From the NCBI GenBank assembly GCA_023015935.1, contig JALKAY010000011.1, positions 21,526 to 71,028 of the forward strand: DNA of 49,503 nt. The letters run 5' to 3'. This DNA comes from Flavobacteriaceae bacterium F08102 (GTDB taxonomy: Bacteria; Bacteroidota; Bacteroidia; Flavobacteriales; Flavobacteriaceae). Below, piece after piece: positions 8,344 through 17,073 of the stretch (the first letter of the stretch is position 1; every line of letters begins with the position of its first letter). Both the position numbers and the translations under genes were made by a program. Below the pieces are notes generated by a model that saw nothing but the letters and a program-made list of their open reading frames with translations, ran no database searches and was not told the DNA's origin.

Positions 8344-8812
8344 TGATTTAGTTCCTTTAGCGATTAAGGGATTGACATTTTTTTGAGGAATCGTTTCATG
8401 TAGATTCTATAGACTGACAGACTAGCATAGCTTCATGAAAATCATGGATGGAGTTGCGTGATCTCATGTGTTAAGAAGATCTAAATGTTTTGATTTTTTA
8501 CGAAGAGGAATGTCGTTATTTGGAAGAGCGTCTTTCATATAATTAATTGCATATCAATGTGCAGAAAGTATGTTGGCTATTTCCTTTAGAAATTTTAAAA
8601 TAAATGAGGAACTTAATACGTTAAATTGTCTTTAGACTAAGTTTACTTTTTAAAGTTTTCTATGGAGGGCTCTCTGTTTTTATACGGGACTTAATTTTTA
8701 CCTACAAAAATCATATTGTTTTTTGATTAATTTTGGAGGCAGACCTTGTAGATTCTTTAAAATAAGTTTACTTTCAACCACGAAATGAAGTAGAGTTAAC
8801 GTACAAAGAGCC
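8344..8812. other. Intergenic region, 469 bp
   Basis: No gene, RNA or strong hairpin recognised. The motif TAAGTTTACTTT occurs twice (around 8639-8650 and 8763-8774), the second copy about 40 bp before the acetyltransferase start. Its meaning is unknown. Confidence 0.35.
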
Positions 8813-9451
8813 ATGGAATTTACCTATAGAAAAGCAACCTTAAATGATGTTGACGCTTTAGAAGCCCTTATTCAACAAGCTTCTGTAATGATTGATAGAT
8901 CTGATTACTCGGATCGAGCTGTAGAGGCTGGATTAGCCCATATTTGGACCGTTGATTACCATCTCATTCAAGATCAAACATATTGGATCGTGGAAAATGA
9001 TCAAGGAATGGCAGTAGGTTGTGGCGGCTGGAGTGATCGAAAATTATTTTATGGACGCCATATGGAGGAACATGAAAAAGATGAGCGGTTGACTCCTGGA
9101 ATTGATTCGGCACGCATTAGGGCTTTTTTTGTTCATCGTGATTTTACCCGGAAAGGTATCGGGAAAACATTACTTGAAAAATGTGAAGCGGAAGCAAGAG
9201 AACAGGGATTCGATTCTTGTGAATTGGTCGCTACGCCGAGTGGAGAGAAGCTCTATGCCAAAATGGGATATATCGTTGTTAAAGAACATGAAATTGACTT
9301 GGGTAATGGGATTAGCAATAAGGTGGTTACCATGTTTAAAATGATAAATAAACGGGAGATTCCTACGGCACGAAAAGTAAATTCAATCCTCAAAAAAGCG
9401 ATCATTCTAATGATACTTTTTTTTGTGCTCTATAAAATGGGCGTCATATAA
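8813..9451 (+). CDS. GNAT family N-acetyltransferase with C-terminal membrane segment
   Basis: A 212-residue protein. Residues 1-180 are a GNAT domain that binds acetyl-CoA and acetylates an amine. The acetyl-CoA loop is RKGIGK within ARIRAFFVHRDFTRKGIGKTLLEKCEAEA, and the last strand-helix unit is GEKLYAKMGYIVV. The tail KKAIILMILFFVLYKMGVI is a hydrophobic helix after a basic stretch. GNATs rarely have this, and it would anchor the enzyme to the inner membrane with the catalytic domain in the cytoplasm. The substrate is unknown. It is flanked by long gaps and appears monocistronic. Confidence 0.85.
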   Translation: MEFTYRKATLNDVDALEALIQQASVMIDRSDYSDRAVEAGLAHIWTVDYHLIQDQTYWIVENDQGMAVGCGGWSDRKLFYGRHMEEHEKDERLTPGIDSARIRAFFVHRDFTRKGIGKTLLEKCEAEAREQGFDSCELVATPSGEKLYAKMGYIVVKEHEIDLGNGISNKVVTMFKMINKREIPTARKVNSILKKAIILMILFFVLYKMGVI

Positions 9452-9836
9452 ATTCTTAAAATTCGTATTTCACCAATTTTTAGGAGTAATGTCATTGCTG
9501 TTTACATTAAAAGAATATTGCTCTACACCTAAGTAAAGCGTTTTAGTACGATGACTTTTGTGAAATAAAACCGCTATACTTCGGTTCATAAATACAGAAT
9601 CCATGCGAGAAATCCACCGTGAAAATGAGGTGCATTAGGGTATCTTTAACGAAACGATGAAGAAGCCGTTAACGGCCGTTTTTCAAAGTAAGTTCATGCA
9701 ACTAAGTCAAAAATAGCTAGCGCAGTTTAAGACGTTTTCGGTATGGGGATTAAATCACTATTTTTATGAACTGTACGGAAAGGGCATTTCTCAGGTTCTT
9801 CAAGGGCAGCTAAAACCACCAATCAAATAAAGCATT
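9452..9836. other. Intergenic region, 385 bp
   Basis: No clear gene. A perfect 12-bp palindrome, GCCGTTAACGGC, lies at 9665-9676. An open frame without a plausible start (about 9716-9832) reads as protein-like text but matches nothing I know, so it may be the relic of a gene. Confidence 0.35.
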
Positions 9837-10988
9837 ATGAAATTAAAGGTAGTACTAGGTAGTCTTCTCTATATCGTCATTAACAGCTTGTTTGTGATTA
9901 AGTATGGAAGTCGAATCACAGGAGATTATGCCTATCTTACCGTGGGATACCTCCTTAGTATTGTGCTGTTTTTAACCTTATATGCTAAAATAAATATGCC
10001 TATTAAGGTGTATCAATATGTCTTTATGTCACTTGTTCTTATTTGTTTTATCGCGAGCATCTACCTAAACAGGGTGGTAGATGGTCATAGCTTGCAAGTT
10101 GATCGATGGTCTGCTATGGACGTAGGTATTGAAGCACTACTGAACGGAGAATATCCGTATGCTGCTGTTGATTCTTTAGGAGGTCGAACTTCTAATTTGC
10201 CTTTTCTTATTTTTATCGGTATTCCTTTTTATTTTTTAGGTAGTGTAGGCTATCTACAGTCGTTTTGCTTTTTAGTTTTTGCCTATACAACCTATCGACT
10301 ATTTGCTAATTTTAGAGATCGTTTGTTTTGTCTATTACTCTTAGTACTAGCCCCTTCGTATCTTTGGGAAGTATATGTGAAAAGTGATTTGATGTCTAAT
10401 TTTATCCTCATTTTATGCTTTGTCACCTTTATTCATAAGAAAATCGCTCCCCCTAAAACAAAAAGCCTTATCGTCTTAGCATTTTTAGCAACGAGTTTAG
10501 TCTTTACACGTTTGGTTTCGATAATACCGATATCATTAGCCCTGTTTAAAAAATGGTATTCTTTCCCTAGAAGGGCTAAAGTTATCTTTATGACGGTTAG
10601 TGTTCTCACCTTTGTAGGCGCTTTTTATCTGTGCTTTCAACATGTAGAGAGTTTTGAAAATTTCAAAAAATACAATCCCTTTGAATTGCAAAATAGACAG
10701 CTTCCAACGCTTATCAGTGGGCTTCTTATAGGGATACCTTTTATTTATTCGTTTCGAATAAACTCGATTCGATCCTTGATGAAATCAACAGTCGTGTTTT
10801 TATTGCTTCCTGTCGTGGTGGCCTTTGGAATGAAATTAGTTCAATATGGATTTTATCAAAGTCTTTTTAGTTCTGCGTTTGACCTAAGTTATTTCAATAT
10901 CGTTTTTCCTTTTTTACTCATCTATGTAACTATGGAATTTTCTACGGTCGGATCTTTACCGTTAAACGAAGTGAAACGCCTAAACTAA
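9837..10988 (+). CDS. Polytopic membrane protein, GT-C/GT87-like
   Basis: A 383-residue integral membrane protein with about ten hydrophobic helices and no soluble domain. The extracytoplasmic loop VDRWSAMDVGIEALLNGEYPYAA, with an Asp-Arg-Trp start and an E-Y-P-Y end, resembles the first loop of GT-C glycosyltransferases (GT87/DUF2029), which use polyprenyl-phosphate sugars. The general shape agrees, but no catalytic residue can be proven by eye. The product may be a mannosyltransferase-like enzyme or an uncharacterised membrane protein. There is no glycan gene cluster around it. Confidence 0.7.
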   Translation: MKLKVVLGSLLYIVINSLFVIKYGSRITGDYAYLTVGYLLSIVLFLTLYAKINMPIKVYQYVFMSLVLICFIASIYLNRVVDGHSLQVDRWSAMDVGIEALLNGEYPYAAVDSLGGRTSNLPFLIFIGIPFYFLGSVGYLQSFCFLVFAYTTYRLFANFRDRLFCLLLLVLAPSYLWEVYVKSDLMSNFILILCFVTFIHKKIAPPKTKSLIVLAFLATSLVFTRLVSIIPISLALFKKWYSFPRRAKVIFMTVSVLTFVGAFYLCFQHVESFENFKKYNPFELQNRQLPTLISGLLIGIPFIYSFRINSIRSLMKSTVVFLLLPVVVAFGMKLVQYGFYQSLFSSAFDLSYFNIVFPFLLIYVTMEFSTVGSLPLNEVKRLN

Positions 10989-11302
10989 ATTTTTTCTAGC
11001 TTCCGTGTAAAATGGTTAATAGCGTTTCTTTTTAGTTGGTATTTAAAAAATGGCTGATGCCTCTGAATCCCTTTATTCGTCCAAATTACAGGAGAAATGC
11101 GCCTGCTTCCTAGGGTGAAATTGGGAAAGGTTGATGGCTAAATAAAGCCTATGTATCGAATGTTATTCGCGTGGTTCAGTCGGTAAAATAAAAGGAGCAG
11201 AAGTATAGCACGAGGGTTGATGAACAAATGTGAATATTTCTTTAAAGTCAATATACGATTTCTCCTTTTTTTAGGTTTATTTTTGTACAAAATTAAATAA
11301 CG
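10989..11302. other. Intergenic region, 314 bp
   Basis: No gene recognised. Its end holds the promoter element of the DUF4197 gene. Confidence 0.35.
11278..11285 (+). promoter_or_regulatory. -7 promoter element TATTTTTG
   Basis: This matches the Bacteroidetes consensus TAnnTTTG and lies 17 bp before the ATG of the DUF4197 gene, leaving a very short leader. No clear -33 element is seen. Confidence 0.45.
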
Positions 11303-12007
11303 ATGAAAAATATAAAATTTATTCCCCTTGTATTACTTTTTATTACTGGCGCTTGTGCAGAACTTCAGCAAATGGCAAACCAACTTCCAGCATCTACCGT
11401 GAGCAATCTGGATATTGCTTCAGGCTTAAAACAAGCACTGCAATTAGGTATTGATAAACAGGTGAGTAAATTAACTGCAGAAGACGGTTTTTTTAAAAAT
11501 GAATTGGTAAAGATTGCATTGCCCGATGAACTTAAAAAAGTAGATCAAGCCTTACGAGGAATTGGACTTGGGAATTTGGCAGATGAGGGACTTAAAGTAC
11601 TCAATCGTGCGGCAGAAGATGCCGTAGCAGAGGCAACGCCAATTTTTGTCAATGCAGTGCGTAATATGACGTTTGACGATGCGAAAAATATTTTGTTAGG
11701 TGCCGATAATGCCGCTACAACATATTTAGAATCAACCACTTCAAAAACATTGTATGAAAAATTTAATCCAGTTATTAAAGAGTCTTTTGCAAACGTAGGT
11801 GCCGACCAAATTTGGTCAAATTTAATTTCTAAATACAATACCATTCCCTTTGTGAGTAAAGTAAATCCTGATTTAACAGATTATGTGACGAATGAAGCCT
11901 TGAAAGGGGTCTATACCATGATTAGTGTAGAAGAAAAAGAAATTAGAACAAATTTATCTGCAAGATCAAACGCTTTATTACAAAAAGTATTCGCTTTACA
12001 AGATTAA
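11303..12007 (+). CDS. DUF4197 domain-containing lipoprotein
   Basis: A 234-residue protein with a lipoprotein signal ending in ITGAC (C18). The mature part is the DUF4197 domain of Bacteroidetes and Proteobacteria, recognised from IASGLKQALQLGIDKQVSKL, then FFKNELVKIALPDELKKV, and from FDDAKNILLGADNAATTYL. It is largely helical. The function is unknown, but it is expected to sit in the inner leaflet of the outer membrane or face the periplasm. The start is well defined by the signal peptide and the adjacent promoter. Monocistronic. Confidence 0.92.
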   Translation: MKNIKFIPLVLLFITGACAELQQMANQLPASTVSNLDIASGLKQALQLGIDKQVSKLTAEDGFFKNELVKIALPDELKKVDQALRGIGLGNLADEGLKVLNRAAEDAVAEATPIFVNAVRNMTFDDAKNILLGADNAATTYLESTTSKTLYEKFNPVIKESFANVGADQIWSNLISKYNTIPFVSKVNPDLTDYVTNEALKGVYTMISVEEKEIRTNLSARSNALLQKVFALQD

Positions 12008-12154
12008 GAAATCCATAGAAAACTTTACCTATACTGGTGTTAACGTTGTATTATTTTGATTATTAGAACGGTAAATTGATTGTACGTGATTATTTCTTGC
12101 CGAATAGTTGTGTATAACAAAGCGTCTGCTTAGATTAGCCATTGCATATTTGGT

Positions 12155-12718
12155 ATGGCTAGAAGTAAGCAATATAAGGAAGAAGATGTCATTGAAAAGG
12201 CGATGGCTTTATTCTGGCGTAATGGATATGAGTCAACTTCAGTGCGGATGTTGGAAAAAGCCATGGGAATTAATCAATTTTCAATTTATGCAAGCTTTGG
12301 GAGTAAACAAGGTGTGTTTGTTGAAAGTTTGAAATTTTACAGGAAAAGAATTAAAAAACTGACCGATACGTTAGCACAGTCACAAAATGGAATCGTTGGA
12401 ATTAAAGCGTATTTCTATAATTTTATTGAGTTCTCTAAAGACTATGATATGCCGAAGGGCTGTTTAATTACAAATACCATTAGTGAAATTGGGGGACAAG
12501 GTGAACGGGAAATTATAGAAGAAATTAAAAATTTCTCGAAATTTATCCGAACCTTGTTTGAACAAAATTTGAAACAGGAAGGAAATAAGGATGCGGCAAC
12601 CATTGAACGCCAAAGTAATTATTTGCTTACAGCAATGTTGGGATTGTCATCAGGATCTAAATTATTAAAGGAACATCAATTGGCGGATTTTATTGAAACC
12701 GCATTTTTAAATTTATAA
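12155..12718 (+). CDS. TetR/AcrR family transcriptional regulator
   Basis: A 187-residue repressor. The N-terminal helix-turn-helix (residues about 8-50) reads EEDVIEKAMALFWRNGYEST then VRMLEKAMGINQFSIYASFGSK, the usual TetR signature. The C-terminal part is a helical ligand-binding and dimerisation domain of the AcrR/YcdC-like type (PKGCLITNTISEI is typical). The ligand is unknown. The likely target is its own promoter or the short-chain dehydrogenase gene 362 bp downstream on the same strand. Confidence 0.92.
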   Translation: MARSKQYKEEDVIEKAMALFWRNGYESTSVRMLEKAMGINQFSIYASFGSKQGVFVESLKFYRKRIKKLTDTLAQSQNGIVGIKAYFYNFIEFSKDYDMPKGCLITNTISEIGGQGEREIIEEIKNFSKFIRTLFEQNLKQEGNKDAATIERQSNYLLTAMLGLSSGSKLLKEHQLADFIETAFLNL

Positions 12719-13080
12719 TATTTTTTTACAACATAACTAAGCGAGTGCATAGTTATTAATCTTATACGTAGATTACGTACAAATTGTTGATTATATGAAC
12801 TCATTGAATATTCATCTTAGTGCAATAGCGCTAGAAAAAACAAATCTCTACCTGAGAAAGCAATGGATACTGATGGGTTTACACCACTTATTTTAAAGAA
12901 TTTCACAATGGAATTCTAAAATGAAAACTCCGTATTCATGCCAAGCATCTTACATACGCTTGTTGATGCTACGTTAAAAATCACTGGGCAGTCAGTCACA
13001 GTGAAACACTAAACAAATACACTTTACTAACACGACGGATAGGTACAGATTACTAACAGGACCTATGTTAAATTTAAAGC
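12719..13080. other. Intergenic region, 362 bp
   Basis: Lies between the tetR and SDR genes. No gene recognised. Two short open stretches in one plus-strand frame (about 12820-13011, split by one stop) could be decayed coding sequence, but they match nothing I know. Confidence 0.35.
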
Positions 13081-13887
13081 ATGAAGGATTTAAGGTTAAA
13101 ATATGGTAATCGGGTTTTAATAACTGGAGGTTCTTCAGGAATTGGAAAAGCATTTGCGATTGAACTTTCAAAACAAGGATTTCAACCTTATTTGGTAGCT
13201 AAAACTCAAAAAAAGCTTGATATTGTAAAATTACAACTCAAAATTGAACACAAAGTAAACGCTATCACATTTTCGGTGGATTTATCAAATGAGTATGAGG
13301 TCCTCAATTTAATTGAAGAGATTAAAAATGAAGATATCGGACTCTTCATTCACTGTGCAGGGATGGAAAATAATGGAAGTATAACCAAAATTGCTCCGCT
13401 AAAGGAATTGCAATTGCTAAAATTAAATGTGAATGCTACCTACTTGTTAACGAATCACTTTGCCCGTAAAATGCAAGAAAAAAAACGTGGAGGAATTCTA
13501 TTGGTTTCAAGTGTGGCCGGGTTGATGCCTACCCCTTATTTTAGTAATTATGCAGCGTCTAAATCATATGTACATAATTTTGGATTATCGCTGTATGCTG
13601 AATTAAAAAGGGATGGAATTGATGTAAGTGTGTTGGCGCCAGGCTTAACAGAAACGAATATGACAAAAGGGAATGGTGTAGATTGGAAGAAGTTTCCAAT
13701 GAAGCTAATGACACCGTATAAAGTGGTGAGAATTTCACTTGCCAACCTAGGTAGAAAAGCAACCATTATTCCTGGATTTAAAAATAAATTAATGGTGGGA
13801 ATGGCGAAAAGAATATTCTCAAATAAACGGTTGAGTAAGATTAATGCTTCTATGATTCGAAAAGGAATTCAAGCCAAAAAAATATAA
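13081..13887 (+). CDS. Short-chain dehydrogenase/reductase (SDR)
   Basis: A 268-residue NAD(P)-dependent oxidoreductase of the classical SDR family. The cofactor motif TGGSSGIG starts at T15. An HCAGMENNG segment stands in place of NNAG. The catalytic Ser is in VSSVAG (S143/S144) and Y157-x-x-x-K161 is in NYAASK. A C-terminal extension of about 40 basic residues (NKLMVGMAKRIFSNKRLSKIN) resembles SDRs of the DltE/YqjQ type. The substrate is unknown. It is probably controlled by the TetR regulator upstream, as such pairs are common. Confidence 0.92.
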   Translation: MKDLRLKYGNRVLITGGSSGIGKAFAIELSKQGFQPYLVAKTQKKLDIVKLQLKIEHKVNAITFSVDLSNEYEVLNLIEEIKNEDIGLFIHCAGMENNGSITKIAPLKELQLLKLNVNATYLLTNHFARKMQEKKRGGILLVSSVAGLMPTPYFSNYAASKSYVHNFGLSLYAELKRDGIDVSVLAPGLTETNMTKGNGVDWKKFPMKLMTPYKVVRISLANLGRKATIIPGFKNKLMVGMAKRIFSNKRLSKINASMIRKGIQAKKI

Positions 13888-14152
13888 AAGGATGGGGCTT
13901 GAGCCTACAAAGAAAAAACGATATGGATAGTGAGCACATAGCGTGTTTTCGCTAATGATTCAGCGGTAGTTAATCCTTGTTGTTGTGATCTTTTTACGCA
14001 GTGTAGCGATGTGACCGAAGAGGTATTGTTAATGATTAATTGTGTAGTGGGTTCGTAATTTAATACCTTATTTACTCCTGAAGATTACGTAGACTTCCCT
14101 AAATTTACACCTGTAAACCGCCATGGTTTCGGCACATTGTAAACTGCATAAA

Positions 14153-14806
14153 ATGAAAACTAAAATTAAGATAGATATCGTGTCTGATGTTGTTTGTCCC
14201 TGGTGTACCATCGGGTATAAACGCTTAGAAAAAGCCATTGATGAATTGGGACTGCAAGATCGGATTATTATGGAATGGCACCCTTTTGAGTTAAACCCTC
14301 ACATGCCTCCCGAAGGAGAAACCATTTTAGCCCATCTTTCGGCCAAATATGGTTCAACGCTTGAGGAACAAAAAAAATCACAAAAATTACTCACCCAATA
14401 CGGAGCTGAAGTAGGCTTTACGTTTAATTATTTTGATGAAATGCGTATTGTAAACACCTTTGACGCACATGTGCTTTTAGCCTATGCCAATGAAAAAGGA
14501 AAACAAACTGAATTAGCCATGCGGTTAGTGACGGCTTATAATACGGAAGGAAAAGACGTGTCAGACCGAGAAGTACTTAAAGCAGAGATTGCTTCGGTAG
14601 GACTAGATCCTAAAGAAGCTATGCAAAGATTAGAAGATGACGATGCGCGCTATACTGTAAAATCTAATGAAGCGCTATGGCAGCGTAGGGGAGTAACTTC
14701 CGTACCAACAATCGTGTTTAATGATAAAATGGCGGTTACGGGCGCCCAACCTGTAACGGTATTTAAAGAAGTACTTAGCGAATTGATGGAGGATGTAGCT
14801 GACTAA
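14153..14806 (+). CDS. DsbA family oxidoreductase (FrnE-like)
   Basis: A 217-residue thioredoxin-fold protein of the FrnE / 2-hydroxychromene-2-carboxylate isomerase-like branch. The active site CPWC (C15, C18 of MKTKIKIDIVSDVVCPWC) is at the end of the first strand. The inserted helical domain and the cis-proline segment GVTSVPTIVFN follow. There is no signal peptide, so it acts in the cytoplasm as a disulfide oxidoreductase or isomerase. An ATG at 14123 would add ten residues (MVSAHCKLHK). I chose 14153 because homologues start just before the first strand. Confidence 0.9.
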   Translation: MKTKIKIDIVSDVVCPWCTIGYKRLEKAIDELGLQDRIIMEWHPFELNPHMPPEGETILAHLSAKYGSTLEEQKKSQKLLTQYGAEVGFTFNYFDEMRIVNTFDAHVLLAYANEKGKQTELAMRLVTAYNTEGKDVSDREVLKAEIASVGLDPKEAMQRLEDDDARYTVKSNEALWQRRGVTSVPTIVFNDKMAVTGAQPVTVFKEVLSELMEDVAD

Positions 14807-14864
14807 TCTAATTAGGCATATCTGGGAGGACTAAGAGATAACGTTGGTAACCTCATGTTCCTGC

Positions 14865-15071
14865 CTAATACCAATCAGCATCTTCTAAACTAAAAAGGGC
14901 AGTCATTTCTACTTTAAATATGGCAGCAAGTCGTAAAGCTAAAACCGTCGAGGGAACATATTTACCTAATTCGATGGCATTAATGGTTTGACGACTCACC
15001 TTGGCAAGCACGGCCAAATCAGCTTGAGTTAAATTGTTTTTAGCACGTTCTACTTTAATGGTGTTCTTCAT
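14865..15071 (-). CDS. XRE family helix-turn-helix regulator, YozG-like
   Basis: A 68-residue one-domain DNA-binding protein. RAKNNLTQADLAVLAKVSRQ and TINAIELGKYVPSTVLALRLA form the Cro/CI helix-turn-helix of the YozG/YgzD group. The C-terminal ALFSLED is typical too. Relatives usually accompany a DUF2975-type or similar membrane protein gene, but none is present here, so the gene is an orphan. Two direct repeats 164-196 bp upstream (15235-15267) are good candidates for its own operator. Confidence 0.9.
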   Translation of the reverse strand: MKNTIKVERAKNNLTQADLAVLAKVSRQTINAIELGKYVPSTVLALRLAAIFKVEMTALFSLEDADWY

Positions 15072-15234
15072 TGGTTGTTTTTTGCTGAATAGGATGCAGA
15101 GAATGGTAATTTAACATACCCTGCACTGAATTGTTCGCAATAATTGAACTATCCAATCTTTTTTCTATTCGGTGTGTGCAATGCAAATTTTCAATTTATT
15201 ATCTGGGACGCTCTCTATTCAAATATACAACGTA

Positions 15235-15267
15235 TTTTACAAAAAGTAAAGTTTTTTTTACAAAAAG
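15235..15267. repeat. Direct repeats TTTTACAAAAAG spaced 21 bp, candidate XRE operator
   Basis: TTTTACAAAAAG occurs at 15235-15246 and 15256-15267, exactly 21 bp apart, which is two DNA turns and puts both copies on the same face. Between them GTAAA forms inverted pairs with the TTTAC of each copy. The site lies upstream of the small XRE gene and is likely to bind it. Confidence 0.55.
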
Positions 15268-15405
15268 ACACGTATATTAATCATATATGATATCAAAGAG
15301 AATTCTAAAATGGCTTGAATCTATTCGTAAATAATCATTGAATTACGTGTAATTAAGTTATGAAGTCTACGCTAACCACACTGAATAAAAAAATCATCAT
15401 TAAAT

Positions 15406-15449
15406 GTTACTGGTTACCTAATTTTTTATAATTTTGCGTAACTAGTTAC
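15406..15449. promoter_or_regulatory. Pair of GTTAC-palindromes, candidate MarR operator
   Basis: A perfect 12-bp palindrome GTAACTAGTTAC (15438-15449) lies just after the -7 element of the marR-like gene. A 10/12 match, GTTACTGGTTAC (15406-15417), lies just before it, with centres 32 bp apart. Sites on both sides of the promoter fit autorepression by the MarR protein encoded 7 bp downstream. Confidence 0.6.
15429..15436 (+). promoter_or_regulatory. -7 promoter element TAATTTTG of the marR-like gene
   Basis: This matches TAnnTTTG and is followed by C. The ATG is at 15456, so the leader is short and contains the perfect palindrome. Confidence 0.6.
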
Positions 15450-15455
15450 ATAAAT

Positions 15456-15932
15456 ATGGAGGATTTTTTAATAAAGATGGGGTATACGGGACTGACTGGG
15501 CGTTTAAAACGTTTGAATGATCAGTTTGTATATCAAACAAAACAATTTTACGATGACTTGGGGGTGGATATTGAGCCCAATTGGCACATGATATTTTTGT
15601 TATTGGAAAAAGAAGAACGATTAACCGTAATGGATATGGCAAATGCCACACGCATTTCGCATCCTGGCATTATTAAGCTTCTTAATAAGATGAAGAAGAA
15701 TGGCTATGTTTCTTCGAAAAAGGATGTGGATGATCAACGTAAGCGGTATTGGTTTTTAACTAAGAAGGCAAAAGAAAAATTACCTGAATTACATACGTAT
15801 TGGGAAGCTGGAGATTTAGCCTTACGTGAATTATTAGAAAACAATGATGAATTATTGACCTTATTACAGGTCGTAGAAAAAAATATATACGAAATAGATT
15901 ATACCCAACGAATGAAAAACAACATGAAATAA
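15456..15932 (+). CDS. MarR family winged-helix regulator
   Basis: A 158-residue regulator. The winged helix at about 45-110 reads LEKEERLTVMDMANATRISH, then PGIIKLLNKMKKNGYVSSKK and DVDDQRKRYWFLTKKAKEKL. The DxRxxxxxLT-like wing is typical of MarR. Long helices at both ends form the dimer interface. The ligand is unknown. It is followed after 9 bp by a small membrane protein gene, so the two form an operon, and it has its own operator-like palindromes. Confidence 0.92.
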   Translation: MEDFLIKMGYTGLTGRLKRLNDQFVYQTKQFYDDLGVDIEPNWHMIFLLLEKEERLTVMDMANATRISHPGIIKLLNKMKKNGYVSSKKDVDDQRKRYWFLTKKAKEKLPELHTYWEAGDLALRELLENNDELLTLLQVVEKNIYEIDYTQRMKNNMK

Positions 15933-15941
15933 GGATTGAAA

Positions 15942-16274
15942 ATGAAACTGTTAATTGACATACTTGGATGGACTGGCTCGGGACTAGTTATCTTAGCCTA
16001 CGCATTGACCTTACTCGAACAAAAAAAGTGGCAGGGGTATGGAATGTATTTAAATTTATTAGGTGGCGTATTGATTGCAGTGAACTGTTATTATTACAGT
16101 GCGATTCCACCTTTTGCTTCTAATTCGCTATGGGCTATCATTGCCATTGTTTCAATTTATAAAACAAAGAAAACGAAAAGAAATCCATTGAATGGAAAAA
16201 ATGATATGGAGCTATGCTCAACGCCTAAAGTTTTAGATCTAAACCATAAAAACGATGAACTAAAAGAGGCGTAA
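15942..16274 (+). CDS. CBU_0592-like small membrane protein
   Basis: A 110-residue membrane protein with a first helix DILGWTGSGLVILAYALTLL and then GMYLNLLGGVLIAVNCYYYSAIP and SLWAIIAIVSIYK. This G-W-x-G...Y and N-x-x-G layout is that of the CBU_0592 family, whose function is unknown. The C-terminal 35 residues are hydrophilic and longer than usual. A TTG six bases upstream (15936) is possible, but ATG 15942 is preferred. Co-transcribed with marR, so it may respond to the same signal. A strong terminator follows. Confidence 0.8.
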   Translation: MKLLIDILGWTGSGLVILAYALTLLEQKKWQGYGMYLNLLGGVLIAVNCYYYSAIPPFASNSLWAIIAIVSIYKTKKTKRNPLNGKNDMELCSTPKVLDLNHKNDELKEA

Positions 16275-16340
16275 ACAGGGATATGCCGATAGATAAAATA
16301 AGTGATTGAACGCTTGCGAAGGATGTTTGATTTCCAATTA

Positions 16341-16380
16341 AAAAAAATAACGCTTTGTGTTTTCAAAGCGTTATTTTTTT
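16341..16380. terminator. Intrinsic terminator after the marR operon
   Basis: A perfect hairpin has arms AATAACGCTTTG / CAAAGCGTTATT with a 6-nt loop, flanked by A7 on the left and T7 on the right. It can work in both directions. Confidence 0.92.
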
Positions 16381-16427
16381 AATTTAATTACCTCTAAATT
16401 TGTATTACCTATATCGCGATCGTTTTT

Positions 16428-16856
16428 ATGAAATTTAAGAGCCGAAAAGACATATTTTTTACAGGAATGACAGTGGGCTTTACGCTCTTTTTATTTGGAA
16501 TGTTAGGGGTTGGATTTGTCAACGGACGACTGGCTGATTTCTACTACTTGCCAGCGCTGGTCATATTATCTGTAATTGGTTTATTACTTTGGTTGAATTT
16601 TGGAACAAACTATGAATTAGATTCCCAAGGATTACATTATAAAAGTGGGCCAATTAAAGGGACCATTGCCTACAATCGCATCCGAGAAATCGTCAAGGGG
16701 AAAACCATGTATGTAGGATTAAAACCAGCCACGGCAAGAAAAGGGCTGATTATTAAGTATGACAAATTTGAGGAGATTTATATTAGCCCCAACTCTAATG
16801 AAAGTTTCCTGAAGGTACTTGTTTCATACAAGCCAGATGTTAAGATTACGGAGTAA
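16428..16856 (+). CDS. PH domain-containing membrane protein
   Basis: A 142-residue protein with two adjacent membrane helices (FTGMTVGFTLFLFGMLGVGF at about 11-30 and LPALVILSVIGLLLWLNF at about 41-58). A small bacterial PH domain follows (YELDSQGLHYKSGPIKGTIAYNRIREIVKG... up to ISPNSNESFLKVL). The pattern I.y..I..i......l.....i.i....ISP....F...L is typical of short bacterial PH proteins. The function is not known. Probably in the inner membrane, with the PH domain on the cytoplasmic side. Confidence 0.75.
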   Translation: MKFKSRKDIFFTGMTVGFTLFLFGMLGVGFVNGRLADFYYLPALVILSVIGLLLWLNFGTNYELDSQGLHYKSGPIKGTIAYNRIREIVKGKTMYVGLKPATARKGLIIKYDKFEEIYISPNSNESFLKVLVSYKPDVKITE

Positions 16857-17073
16857 GGTATATCGCAGTTTAAATGCCCATCCGTAAATGGCCATAAAAG
16901 TTTAGACAGCAAGGCTTCAGTTATTTGTTTACTTTTGTGGAACGTTTGTGAATACCAATTCTTTTTGATATACGCTGCGTATTAGTTCAGTATCACGGGA
17001 CGAATAGGTTGAATAGAGGGGAGGGGACGGTATGTGTTGAGCAACGAGGAATACAAAAGTTAATTAAACGAAC

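Larger units (their letters stand above)
15072..15455. other. Divergent regulatory region between xre-like and marR-like genes, 384 bp
   Basis: No gene. The region holds two TTTTACAAAAAG repeats (15235-15267), a consensus promoter (15429-15436) and two copies of a GTTAC-based palindrome around that promoter (15406-15449). Confidence 0.5.

Noticed and set aside
9716-9832. Open frame of about 39 codons before the GT-C-like gene
   Set aside because: No start codon in a good place and no recognisable family, so it is mentioned only in the description of the gap.
12820-13011. Possible decayed protein-coding stretch between tetR and SDR
   Set aside because: Two short open pieces in one frame, no family likeness and no start. 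This is not distinguishable from chance.
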